A stretch of DNA of 9,733 nt from Actinomycetota bacterium (GTDB lineage: Bacteria > Actinomycetota > Actinomycetes > Streptosporangiales > Streptosporangiaceae), in assembly GCA_003161205.1 (NCBI GenBank), contig PMOU01000326.1, positions 1 through 9,733 of the forward strand, written 5' to 3'. Below, in pieces: positions 1 through 6,027 of the stretch (position 1 is the stretch's first letter; each line of letters begins with the position of its first letter). Position numbers and translations under genes: made by a program. The notes under the pieces were generated by a model. The model saw only the letters and a program-made list of their open reading frames with translations, had not been told where the DNA came from and did no database searches.

Positions 1-165
1 GCCGACGTGATGCTCCCGTGGCTGCGGGACCGGCCGGTCACCATGGTGCGCTATCCCGACGGCCTGGCGGGCCCGAGGCGCGCCGATGACCCGTGGGCAG
101 GCTTCACCAGCGCCAGGCACGGCCTGGGCGAGGCCGGAAAACGCCTCGCCAAGCTGGACCGCTGA
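1..165 (+). CDS. 3' end of a LigD polymerase-domain-like ORF, probably internally deleted
   Basis: The ORF is open from the left edge in frame 1 and ends at TGA 163-165, giving 54 visible residues. The first part (ADVMLPWLRDRPVTMVRYPDG) resembles the early part of the LigD-type archaeo-eukaryotic primase/polymerase domain, where a 'YYA..A.VML.H..GRP.T..R.P.G' segment lies about 25-50 residues from the domain start. The last part (RADDPWAGF...GKRLAKLDR) resembles the C-terminal tail of such domains. In intact enzymes roughly 200 residues lie between these parts, including the catalytic acidic residues and the central histidine region. Here they are joined directly, so the product would be catalytically dead. 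LigD polymerase domains fill gaps and add ribonucleotides during non-homologous end joining. The family assignment is from memory of its conserved segments. It could instead be a short unrelated protein, or an assembly join. The true start is outside the window. Confidence 0.55.
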   Translation, partial: ADVMLPWLRDRPVTMVRYPDGLAGPRRADDPWAGFTSARHGLGEAGKRLAKLDR

Positions 166-184
166 CGCCTCGCTGACCTGTGCT

Positions 185-209
185 GTTTGCGCACTACGAC
201 CGCGGGTAG
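185..209 (+). promoter_or_regulatory. SigB/SigF-type stress promoter for the CBS-domain operon
   Basis: GTTT at 185-188 is followed by a 15-base spacer and GGGTAG at 204-209. The actinobacterial SigB/SigF-class consensus is about GTTT, 14-16 bases, GGGTAT, so this is a near-perfect match with correct spacing. Transcription would start near 215-218, just ahead of the Shine-Dalgarno AGGAGG at 226-231 and the ATG at 237, giving a leader of about 20 bases. A sigma factor of this class is encoded in the same window. Pattern match only. Confidence 0.6.
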
Positions 210-236
210 CGGCAGGGGCCACCGCAGGAGGTGACC

Positions 237-656
237 ATGACGAGGAAACTGCGCGACATCATGTCGCCCGTGCCGGTCTGCATGGCTCCGACCGACACCG
301 TTTCGGCGGCGGCGAAAGCCATGAAGGAACAGGGCGTCGGCACCGCGCTGGTGCTGGCCTCCGGCCGGCTCCGCGGGCTGGTCACCGAACGGGACATCAC
401 GGTACGAGTGCTGGCGGAGAACCGGGACCCGCTGACCACGCATCTCGGTGAGATCTGCAGTGACCAGGTGGCCGTGCTCGGCCCGGACGACGACGTGACC
501 CAAGCCGAACAGCTGGTCCGCGAACATGCGGTGCGCCGCATTCCGATCCTGGCCGATGGCATCCCGGTGGGGGTGGTGTCCGTCGGCGACCTGGCCCTGG
601 AAAAGGGGGAAAGGCCGGTTCTTTCCGGGGTGCCGGCTGCCGCGCCGGGCTCTTGA
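237..656 (+). CDS. Two-CBS-domain protein
   Basis: This is a 139-residue soluble protein made almost entirely of a CBS-domain pair (Bateman module). CBS1 spans about residues 4-60, opening with the typical RDIMSPVPVC and closing with RGLVTERDI. CBS2 spans about 68-122, ending in IPVGVVSVGDLAL. CBS pairs bind adenosine nucleotides such as AMP, ATP or SAM and act as energy or redox sensors. Stand-alone versions are common in actinomycete stress regulons, but the ligand and partner here are unknown. ATG 237 is chosen because AGGAGG (226-231) lies five bases upstream. An upstream in-frame GTG at 231 would overlap that site and is unlikely. The stop at 654-656 is built into the ribosome-binding site of the next gene, so the two are probably translationally coupled. 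It is preceded by a SigB-like promoter, which suggests stress induction (inference). Confidence 0.92.
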   Translation: MTRKLRDIMSPVPVCMAPTDTVSAAAKAMKEQGVGTALVLASGRLRGLVTERDITVRVLAENRDPLTTHLGEICSDQVAVLGPDDDVTQAEQLVREHAVRRIPILADGIPVGVVSVGDLALEKGERPVLSGVPAAAPGS

Positions 657-666
657 GGAGGCCCGG

Positions 667-1323
667 ATGTCCGCCCAGCCAGAAAGAATCGTCGCCGAAC
701 TGCTCGAGCGGTGCGGGTCGCTGTACGCCGAGGACGCTGGCATCAAGCTGGCTGACCGGCCTGCCCCGCTTTACCAGGTGCTGGTGCTGGCCACGCTGCT
801 GAGCGCGCCGATTCAGGCCGACACCGGGGTCGCGGCGGCGCGCGAGCTGTTCGCGGCCGGCTACCGCAGCCCGAAGGCCATGAGCGAGGCTAGCTGGCAG
901 GACCGGGTGGACGCGCTCGGCCGCGGTCACTACCGGCGGTATGACGAGCGCACGGCCACCATGCTGGCCGACGGCGCGGACCTGCTGACCGGCAAATGGC
1001 ATGGTGACCTGCGCAGGCTTCGCGATCAGGCCGACGGCCAGCCGGCCGCCATCGCGTCGGCGCTCACCGAGTTTCCCGGGATGGGACCAACCGGGGCGAG
1101 CATCTTCCTGCGCGAAATCCAGGACACCTGGCCCGCGGTCGCACCCTACGTGGACGCCCGGGTGACCAGCGGCGCCCGCCGGGTGAGATTGCCCTACGAC
1201 CGCGAGCCGCTGGCCCAGCTGCTGATGGCCAGCGGCCAGCCCGGCCGGCTCGCCGCGGCCCTGGTGCGCGTGTCGCTGAGCCAGCGTCTGGCCAGCGAAG
1301 TGACCGCCGCTGTCCCGGACTGA
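667..1323 (+). CDS. HhH-GPD superfamily DNA glycosylase-like protein (Nth-related, no Fe-S cluster)
   Basis: The protein has 218 residues. ATG 667 is chosen because GGAGG at 657-661 lies five bases upstream; the open frame extends back to 526 but that part overlaps the CBS gene. Residues 31-55 (RPAPLYQVLVLATLLSAPIQ) match the first helix region of endonuclease III, which in Nth reads roughly 'LL.A..LSAQT.D'. Residues 134-146 (LTEFPGMGPTGAS) form the helix-hairpin-helix, and D163 in the PYVDARV segment aligns with the catalytic Asp of the superfamily. The lysine that marks bifunctional glycosylase/lyases, two residues after the hairpin PGxG, is replaced by T142. The only cysteine is C16, so the C-terminal 4Fe-4S cluster of Nth and MutY is absent. 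A monofunctional base-excision glycosylase or a non-catalytic DNA-damage reader is plausible; the substrate is unknown. It sits ten bases after the CBS gene and probably shares its transcript. Confidence 0.8.
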   Translation: MSAQPERIVAELLERCGSLYAEDAGIKLADRPAPLYQVLVLATLLSAPIQADTGVAAARELFAAGYRSPKAMSEASWQDRVDALGRGHYRRYDERTATMLADGADLLTGKWHGDLRRLRDQADGQPAAIASALTEFPGMGPTGASIFLREIQDTWPAVAPYVDARVTSGARRVRLPYDREPLAQLLMASGQPGRLAAALVRVSLSQRLASEVTAAVPD

Positions 1324-1347
1324 GGCTGGCCCGGGGGTGTGCTAAGA

Positions 1348-2088
1348 ATGATCAAGGGACGGAGGATCTGTTGCCGATCGAGCAGCTCGGGCCATGAGGC
1401 GGCGGAACTGCTGAGCCTCACCAACGGCGGAGAGGCCAGGTCGCTGAACAAGCTCGCCGAGCTCGCCGCGTGGCAGGTACCGGCGTGCTCGGGAGCGCAC
1501 GCGGCGGTCTGGCGCGACGGCGAGGTGATCAGCGCCGCGGCGACCCATCCTGACCTGGCGGAGCTCGCTGACCTGCAGTTCAGGATCGGCCGCGGCCCGC
1601 TGATCGAGGCGGCGGACACCGGTGTCGCGGTCAGCTGCCCGGACACGCTCGAAGAAACCCGCTGGCCCGACTTCGCGGAGGCGTCGCTGCGGCGTGGCGT
1701 CCGCTGCTCGGTTCACCTGGTGCGCGAGCTTCCGCGGGGCGCCCTGGTGCTGTCCCTGTTCGGCGTGCGGCCCGGCGTGCTCGACGCCGAGTCCAACCCC
1801 ATGGCCGACATGCTCGCCGCGTTCGGCGGCGCGATGCTCACCAACGCGACCGCCTACGACCAGGCCCAGCGCACCGCCAGCCAGCTGAAGGATGCGGTGG
1901 TCGCGCGGTCGGTCGTGGACCAGGCCAAGGGCATCTTGATGCACGCGCTCGACTGCGACGCCGACGACGCCCTGCAGCGCCTGCGCCAGGAATCCCAGCG
2001 GCGCCACGTCAAGGTCACCGAGGTAGCCAGCGAGGTCGTGGCCGCCTACGGCAGCGAGGCCGAGGCTCCCGTCACCCGTCCTGCCTGA
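1348..2088 (+). CDS. GAF-ANTAR domain regulator (putative RNA-binding antiterminator)
   Basis: The protein has about 246 residues. A GAF-type sensor domain spans roughly residues 35-170, including ACSGAHAAVWRDGEV. A C-terminal ANTAR domain spans about 183-240, with SQLKDAVVARSVVDQAKGIL, the DADDALQRLRQES core and the HVKVTEVASEVV helix. ANTAR domains bind paired-hairpin RNAs to prevent transcription termination. GAF-ANTAR proteins are typical of actinomycetes, and their signals are mostly unknown. The start is uncertain. ATG 1348 (or GTG 1339) opens the frame but has only a weak GGGGG upstream, and the first 16 or so residues (GRRICCRSSSS) look atypical. A strong GGAGG (1361-1365) instead points to TTG 1371, in another frame, which runs MPIEQLGP and stops at 1395-1397. 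A one-base indel near 1389-1394 would join that start to the GAF frame. The gene begins 24 bases after the glycosylase-like gene, so it is probably in the same operon. Confidence 0.85.
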   Translation: MIKGRRICCRSSSSGHEAAELLSLTNGGEARSLNKLAELAAWQVPACSGAHAAVWRDGEVISAAATHPDLAELADLQFRIGRGPLIEAADTGVAVSCPDTLEETRWPDFAEASLRRGVRCSVHLVRELPRGALVLSLFGVRPGVLDAESNPMADMLAAFGGAMLTNATAYDQAQRTASQLKDAVVARSVVDQAKGILMHALDCDADDALQRLRQESQRRHVKVTEVASEVVAAYGSEAEAPVTRPA

Positions 2089-2096
2089 CGTGACGG
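2069..2096. terminator. Weak inverted repeat between convergent genes
   Basis: CCGTCAC (2069-2075) pairs with GTGACGG (2090-2096) across a 14-base loop, overlapping the stop codon of the GAF-ANTAR gene. Only 38 bases separate that stop from the stop of the convergent phosphatase gene. The repeat could contribute to termination in the plus direction, but the stem is short, the loop long, and there is no T-run. Confidence 0.25.
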
Positions 2097-2126
2097 CAGT
2101 GGCGAATGAGGCGCGGGGGCAGGGGT

Positions 2127-4091
2127 TCAGCCGCTGTCGGGCGGGGCTTTCACCTTCGCGATCAAGATGGTCATGTCGTCACGCAGCTGATCTTCGGAAA
2201 AGGTGGTGACCAGGCTCTGGATCATCCGGGTGGTCTCGGCGGCGGAGCGGCCCGCCAGCCCGGTTAGCTCATCGGCCAGCCGTTCCTCGAAGTACCGCAT
2301 GTCCGTGCTGCGCGCTTCTGTGACCCCGTCGGAGTAGAACAACAGCAGGTCGCCGGGGGCGAGGTCGAGTTCTTCGCGCTCCGGCTCGGCGTCGGGGAAC
2401 AGGCCAAGGGGCAGGCTGCCGCCGCTCAGCACGTCCACGCGCCCGTCCGGCCGCACCACCGCGGGCCCCGGGTGGCCCGCGCTGGCCAGCACGACGTGCA
2501 CACGGGCGCCGTCCCACGTCAGGTAGGCGAGCTTGGCGGTGACGAAGCGGTCCTCGTAGTCGCCAGCCAGGATGACCTCGTTGACCTTGGCCAGCACCTC
2601 GACCGGATCCGGACTCCAGTGCGCGATGACCCGGATGGCATGCCGGGCGGCCGCGGTCATCGCGGCGGCTTCCTGGCCCTTGCCGCAGACGTCGCCGACG
2701 GTGATAGCCCACCCGCCGGCGACCGGGAAGACGTCGTAGAAGTCACCGCTGACTTCCAGCCCTTCACTGGCGGGCACGTACGCCGCGGACAGGTCAAGTC
2801 CGGGGATGTCAGGCAGCCGGGCCGGAAGCAGGCTGCCCTGCAGCGCTTCGGCTACCGCCGACCGGTGCCGGAACATGCGGTCAACCCTGATCGCGACGCC
2901 CAGGTGCTCGCCGAGCTCTTCCGCCAGCCCGAGTTCGGCGATGCCGAAGCGTCCTTCCGCGGCCTGCCGCGCCAAGGTAAGAACGCCGTAGCTGGTGGTG
3001 CCGTCGGAGATCGGCACGCTCAGCAGCGAGGTCACGCCGAGCAGCATCAGCAGCGGCGCCCCGTCGGAGGTCGTGCCGAGGACCTCCGGATCGTCCGCGT
3101 GGGCCAGGACCACCGACCGTCCCGAGGAGTGAACGTGCGCCGGGATCGAGCCGGGCTCCGGGTTAACGGCCCGTGCCTTCCTGGCCAGTTCCTCCGCTGC
3201 GTCGTCGTGCGGGCCGATCACGAACTGGCGCTGCAGCCGGTCGGCCCGCTCGACGTCGACGATCACCCAGCTCGCGATGTCGCCCGCCAGCAGCCTGGCG
3301 CACCGCTGCAGCGTGACCGCCTCGCTGAACGTGCTGTTGTCAAGCAGCAGCCTGGTCACCGCGGTGATCATGTCCATCCGGCGCGTCATGACGTGGACCG
3401 CGCTGTCCGTGCCCTGCGGACGGGCGGTTCCCTCGCCGTCGGCAACGTCGCCCCCGTGCTCGCCCGCGCCGTGCTCTCCCGGGCGGGGCGGGACCCGCGG
3501 TGCGGTCACCGTGACCACGAGCAGCCGGTCGCCATCCGGCTGGGTGAGAACGTTCGCCCTCATCGTCGCGTCGACCGGACCCGTCAGACCCGCCGGATCC
3601 GCCGTCCCGGCCGGCCTGAGCAGCCTGATGTCCGCCTGCGCTGTCCCCGTCCGCATGGCCGCGGCGAGCTGGCTCTGCACCGCGGCGCGGGACGGAAGAT
3701 CGACGAAGGCGGTCAGCGGCTTACCCGTCGCGTAGCCGGGCGGAGCTCCGATCAGCTCACCAGCCTTGCCGTTCGCCCGCCGGATCGTGCCGTCCCCCTC
3801 GAGCAGGAACAACGGGGCCGGCGCATCGGTGAAGATGGCGCGCAGCAGGCCTCGTTCCGCGCTGAGCGATGCGGCCAGGGCGTCAGGGGCTTTCGGCTCC
3901 GCATCCCTGGTATCGGATCCCGCCAGCTTGGCCGCCGCGTCGACGGCGGCGTCCAGCTCGGCGAACGTGGCGTCGAGCAGGGCCCGGGGATCGGCACCGG
4001 GCATCGCCGCGGCCTGACGGAGCGCATCGCGCCGCCTGGCCAGATCGGCGAAGTCAGCGTATGAGCCGTTAGGCCAGGTGTCTTGCGACAT
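2127..4091 (-). CDS. PAS-GAF-PP2C (SpoIIE/RsbU-type) serine phosphatase
   Basis: The protein has 654 residues and is soluble, with no signal peptide or membrane segment. An N-terminal Ala-rich helical region (about 1-75) is followed by a PAS-like domain (about 78-195, with APAPLFLLEGDGTIRRANGK), a GAF domain (about 240-405) and a PP2C SpoIIE domain (about 410-648). The metal-binding acidic residues are present: D450 and D453 in SGDFYD, D467 in GDVCGKG, D588 in YSDGVTEA and D638/D639 in RDDMT. It should therefore be an active Mn/Mg phosphatase. Relatives dephosphorylate STAS anti-anti-sigma factors and so free a SigB-class sigma factor. The substrate is not encoded nearby, but a SigB/SigF-type sigma gene lies upstream on the same strand. 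ATG 4091 follows GGAG with only a 2-base gap, so initiation may be modest. A terminator hairpin upstream (4184-4211) implies its own promoter in 4092-4183; TACTAT in that region is a possible -10, with no convincing -35. Confidence 0.93.
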   Translation of the reverse strand: MSQDTWPNGSYADFADLARRRDALRQAAAMPGADPRALLDATFAELDAAVDAAAKLAGSDTRDAEPKAPDALAASLSAERGLLRAIFTDAPAPLFLLEGDGTIRRANGKAGELIGAPPGYATGKPLTAFVDLPSRAAVQSQLAAAMRTGTAQADIRLLRPAGTADPAGLTGPVDATMRANVLTQPDGDRLLVVTVTAPRVPPRPGEHGAGEHGGDVADGEGTARPQGTDSAVHVMTRRMDMITAVTRLLLDNSTFSEAVTLQRCARLLAGDIASWVIVDVERADRLQRQFVIGPHDDAAEELARKARAVNPEPGSIPAHVHSSGRSVVLAHADDPEVLGTTSDGAPLLMLLGVTSLLSVPISDGTTSYGVLTLARQAAEGRFGIAELGLAEELGEHLGVAIRVDRMFRHRSAVAEALQGSLLPARLPDIPGLDLSAAYVPASEGLEVSGDFYDVFPVAGGWAITVGDVCGKGQEAAAMTAAARHAIRVIAHWSPDPVEVLAKVNEVILAGDYEDRFVTAKLAYLTWDGARVHVVLASAGHPGPAVVRPDGRVDVLSGGSLPLGLFPDAEPEREELDLAPGDLLLFYSDGVTEARSTDMRYFEERLADELTGLAGRSAAETTRMIQSLVTTFSEDQLRDDMTILIAKVKAPPDSG

Positions 4092-4183
4092 CTCTCCAGA
4101 CCATCATGGGAGGTGAAGCGCCACCGCCGCCGAGTGGCTCCTGCTGATAGTACCGGCGGCGCTGCGGCGGCACGCACAAAGTA

Positions 4184-4211
4184 ATCCGCCGGGGCGGATG
4201 CCCCGGCGGAT
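4184..4211 (-). terminator. Rho-independent-like terminator after the GlsB-type gene
   Basis: A perfect 12-bp stem, ATCCGCCGGGGC (4184-4195) and GCCCCGGCGGAT (4200-4211), has a 4-base loop. It starts 33 bases past the stop of the minus-strand membrane-protein gene and is followed on that strand by TACTTTG, a short T-rich stretch. It separates the sigma-factor unit from the phosphatase gene. High-GC actinomycete terminators often lack a long U-tract. Confidence 0.7.
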
Positions 4212-4244
4212 CCTTACCTCACGCGCCTAGCTCTAGCCCGCGGT

Positions 4245-4550
4245 CTACCAGCGCCGCCAGGCAGGCCTGCGGCTACGGCTGCGGCCGCGGTACCGCCCGT
4301 AGCCGCGGGTGGTGAACGCGCTGACCAGCAGGGCCGCTGCGACGAGCGCGACGATGAAGGTAATCACGGTGTGTCCGGCGCCAAGGATGGCGGTGGTGAG
4401 AATGCCGCCGACCAGCGCGGCCACGATGCCGATGAGGATCGTCATGATGACGCCGATGTGCTGGCGGCCAGGTACGAGCAATCGTGCCAGCGCGCCGATG
4501 ACCAGTCCGATGACAAGCCAGACGATGATGACCGAAGCGGTAAGTGTCAT
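4245..4550 (-). CDS. GlsB/YeaQ/YmgE family stress-associated small membrane protein
   Basis: The protein has 101 residues with three hydrophobic helices (about 4-22, 32-54 and 60-79), the size and glycine-rich helix pattern of the GlsB/YeaQ/YmgE ('transglycosylase-associated') family. The conserved GALARLLVPGRQ segment follows helix 1, and helix 2 begins GVIMTILIGIVAA. By the positive-inside rule the C-terminus is cytoplasmic. The tail (about 82-101) is extremely basic, with TRGYGRYRGRSRSRRP, and unusual for the core family. Biochemical function is unknown; homologues are induced by general stress. The ATG at 4550 is preceded by GGAGAGGAC, a good ribosome-binding site. It lies 102 bases after the DUF6458 gene and ends before a strong terminator, so it is probably the last gene of the sigma-factor unit, or has its own promoter in the gap (none clearly seen). 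Confidence 0.88.
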   Translation of the reverse strand: MTLTASVIIVWLVIGLVIGALARLLVPGRQHIGVIMTILIGIVAALVGGILTTAILGAGHTVITFIVALVAAALLVSAFTTRGYGRYRGRSRSRRPAWRRW

Positions 4551-4628
4551 GTCCTCTCCACAGGGTTGACGGTGGGGTCCGCTTTGCGTGCTTGTGGGAC
4601 GAGGCCCCCCTCCGCGTCACCCGTTCAT

Positions 4629-4652
4629 GGCCGGCGCTCGTGGCGCCTGGCC
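4629..4652 (-). terminator. Hairpin directly after the DUF6458 gene
   Basis: GGCCGGCGC (4629-4637) pairs with GCGCC, a single bulged T, then GGCC (4643-4652), forming nine pairs around a 5-base loop. It begins at the base after the stop codon of the minus-strand DUF6458 gene. There is no T-run, so it could be a weak or partial terminator or an mRNA-stabilising 3' hairpin that reduces readthrough into the GlsB-type gene. Confidence 0.35.
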
Positions 4653-4991
4653 TTACTCGTCGTAGACGTCTTCGATCACCTCTGTCTCGGCCGGGCGTAC
4701 CTCCGGGGCGGGCAGGCTCGCCTGCACGCGGCTATTCGCCGGGCCCTGGCCCGCGTAGCTCGGGTAGTTCACTTCCTCTACCCGGCGGCCTGGCCGCCAG
4801 TTGGTCTGTCGCACGAGCAGACGCCGGCCGACCCAGCCGTAGCCGCGGCGCGGGATCGCGATCCCGACGATGCCGATGACTATGAGCACATAACCAGCGG
4901 TGTGCAGGTTGAAGACGGACGTGTTCGTCGTCACGGCGAACGCGAGGATCGCGCCGACCGCGATCAGCGCCAGTCCCATACCGGTTTTCAT
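4653..4991 (-). CDS. DUF6458-type small membrane protein
   Basis: The protein has 112 residues. Two membrane helices (about 5-21 and 32-47) sit in the pattern GxALIAVGAILAFAV, a short polar loop, then TAGYVLIVIGIVGIAI, which matches the DUF6458 family common in actinomycetes. Both ends are predicted cytoplasmic. The tail is distinctive: RRGYGWVGRR follows helix 2, then a Pro/Arg-rich stretch, then an acidic end (AETEVIEDVYDE). No function is established for the family. The ATG at 4991 has GGAAGGA six bases upstream. It begins 34 bases after the sigma-factor stop, so it is almost certainly co-transcribed with it. A membrane role in the stress response is inferred from position only. Confidence 0.82.
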   Translation of the reverse strand: MKTGMGLALIAVGAILAFAVTTNTSVFNLHTAGYVLIVIGIVGIAIPRRGYGWVGRRLLVRQTNWRPGRRVEEVNYPSYAGQGPANSRVQASLPAPEVRPAETEVIEDVYDE

Positions 4992-5025
4992 GAGGGTCCT
5001 TCCGCCGCCACGGCGTCCTGGCTTG

Positions 5026-5925
5026 TCAGGCCGTGGCAGCTGATTGAGGCGAAGGGTGGGCGTCGCTGGTTTCGGCGGGATCGAGCAGTTTGTCCTTGAG
5101 GTGGCTCAGCGCCCGGGCGAGAAGCCTGGACACGTGCATCTGCGAGATGCCGAGCCGTTCGCCGATTTCGGTCTGGGTGAGGTTGCCGTAAAAGCGCATG
5201 ACCAGGATGCGCTGCTCACGCTCGGGCAGTTCCTCCCAGTGCGTGTTGACGGATTCCATGTCGATGGTGTGGGCTACGCCCGGGTCGTCGTCGCCGAGCA
5301 TGTCGGCGAGCAGGGCAGGATCTTCGCGGTCCGACAGCGGGGCGTCGAGGGAGTACGTGCTGAACACCAGGTCCGCCTGCCGGGCCTCTTGCATGTCATC
5401 GCGGCTGACGCCGAGCCGGTGCGCTAGTTCTTCCTCGGTGGGCGCCCGGCCGAACTGCTGGGTCAGGTCCTCGGTGGCTTTGCGCAGGGCGAGCAGCAGT
5501 TCCTGGGCGGACCGGCGGACATGGATCTGCCAGCGCTTGTCCCGGAAGTGCCGCTTGATCTCACCGCTGACGCACGGCTGAGCGTATGCGGAAAGGCTGT
5601 CGCCGACCTCGGGGTCGTAGTTGTTGATCGCCTTGAGCAAGCCGACGTATCCGACCTGCATGAGATCTTCAGTTGGCTCTGGACTGCCGCGGTATTGCCT
5701 GACGCACGAGCGGACCAGCTTCTGGTAGCGGTCCACGAGTATCTCGCAGGCAGCGGCGCGCAGCTCGTTATCTCGTGGCAGCGCGCGGACCTTAGCCAGC
5801 AGGGCGTTGTCGGAGAGCTCTCGCAGCTCGGCGCGCGACCCTGAGTAAATGGTGGCGTCAGGGACGGCCTTGGCGGCGGCGGCAATGGTGTCTGGCGCCG
5901 GCGGCCGGAGGGTTCCTCTCGTCAA
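5026..5925 (-). CDS. SigB/SigF-family RNA polymerase sigma factor
   Basis: The protein has 299 residues as called. Region 2 (about 64-133) includes EDLMQVGYVGLLKAINNYDP and AYAQPCVSGEIKRHFRDKRW, the SigB/SigF/SigG signature for core binding and -10 recognition. Region 3 (about 140-215) includes the PTEEELAHRLGVS helix. Region 4 (about 228-278) has the -35-binding helix-turn-helix LTQTEIGERLGISQMHVSR. TTG 5925 is chosen because GAGGAGG lies exactly five bases upstream; an upstream TTG at 5985 would add 20 residues but has no ribosome-binding site. This class directs general stress or developmental genes and is normally held by an anti-sigma kinase. No RsbW- or STAS-like gene is adjacent, which is unusual. 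A perfect CRP-type palindrome at 6001-6016 and a weak SigB-like promoter at 5968-5991 lie upstream, suggesting input from a CRP-family regulator and possible autoregulation (inference). Confidence 0.95.
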   Translation of the reverse strand: MTRGTLRPPAPDTIAAAAKAVPDATIYSGSRAELRELSDNALLAKVRALPRDNELRAAACEILVDRYQKLVRSCVRQYRGSPEPTEDLMQVGYVGLLKAINNYDPEVGDSLSAYAQPCVSGEIKRHFRDKRWQIHVRRSAQELLLALRKATEDLTQQFGRAPTEEELAHRLGVSRDDMQEARQADLVFSTYSLDAPLSDREDPALLADMLGDDDPGVAHTIDMESVNTHWEELPEREQRILVMRFYGNLTQTEIGERLGISQMHVSRLLARALSHLKDKLLDPAETSDAHPSPQSAATA

Positions 5926-5967
5926 GGTGGCCTCCTCGGGACCCTGGGAATGACGGACGAGTACGGT

Positions 5968-5991
5968 GTGCCCGACCCGAGGCAAATAAAC
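5968..5991 (-). promoter_or_regulatory. Possible SigB-like promoter of the sigma-factor gene
   Basis: On the minus strand GTTT (5991-5988) is followed by 14 bases and GGGCAC (5973-5968), which matches four of six positions of the GGGTAT -10 element. A start near 5960 would give a leader of about 35 bases before TTG 5925. The -35 is good and the -10 imperfect, so this is tentative. If real, it would mean autoregulation. Confidence 0.3.
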
Positions 5992-6000
5992 GTAAAGTTA

Positions 6001-6016
6001 TGTGATGCTCGTCACA
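6001..6016. promoter_or_regulatory. CRP/GlxR-type operator (TGTGA-N6-TCACA)
   Basis: TGTGATGCTCGTCACA is a perfect match to the palindrome bound by CRP/FNR-family regulators such as E. coli CRP and actinobacterial GlxR/Cmr. The flanking A (6000) and T (6017) extend the dyad to six bases per arm. It lies 75 bases upstream of the sigma-factor start and nine bases upstream of the candidate -35, a position usual for activators. No intact plus-strand gene lies closer than the WhiB gene about 600 bases away. Confidence 0.6.
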
Positions 6017-6027
6017 TGATGGCCAGA

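Noticed and set aside
526..666. N-terminal extension of the glycosylase-like gene back to 526
   Set aside because: It would overlap the CBS gene by 131 bases and has no ribosome-binding site, whereas ATG 667 has a well-placed GGAGG.
2472..4064. Long plus-strand open frame of about 530 codons
   Set aside because: It lies wholly antisense to the phosphatase gene, whose domains and metal-binding residues are unmistakable. Long antisense frames are expected in GC-rich DNA, and the translation shows no recognisable domain.
5926..5985. Sigma-factor start at TTG 5985
   Set aside because: No Shine-Dalgarno sequence precedes it, while TTG 5925 has GAGGAGG at ideal spacing and begins nearer the usual N-terminus.
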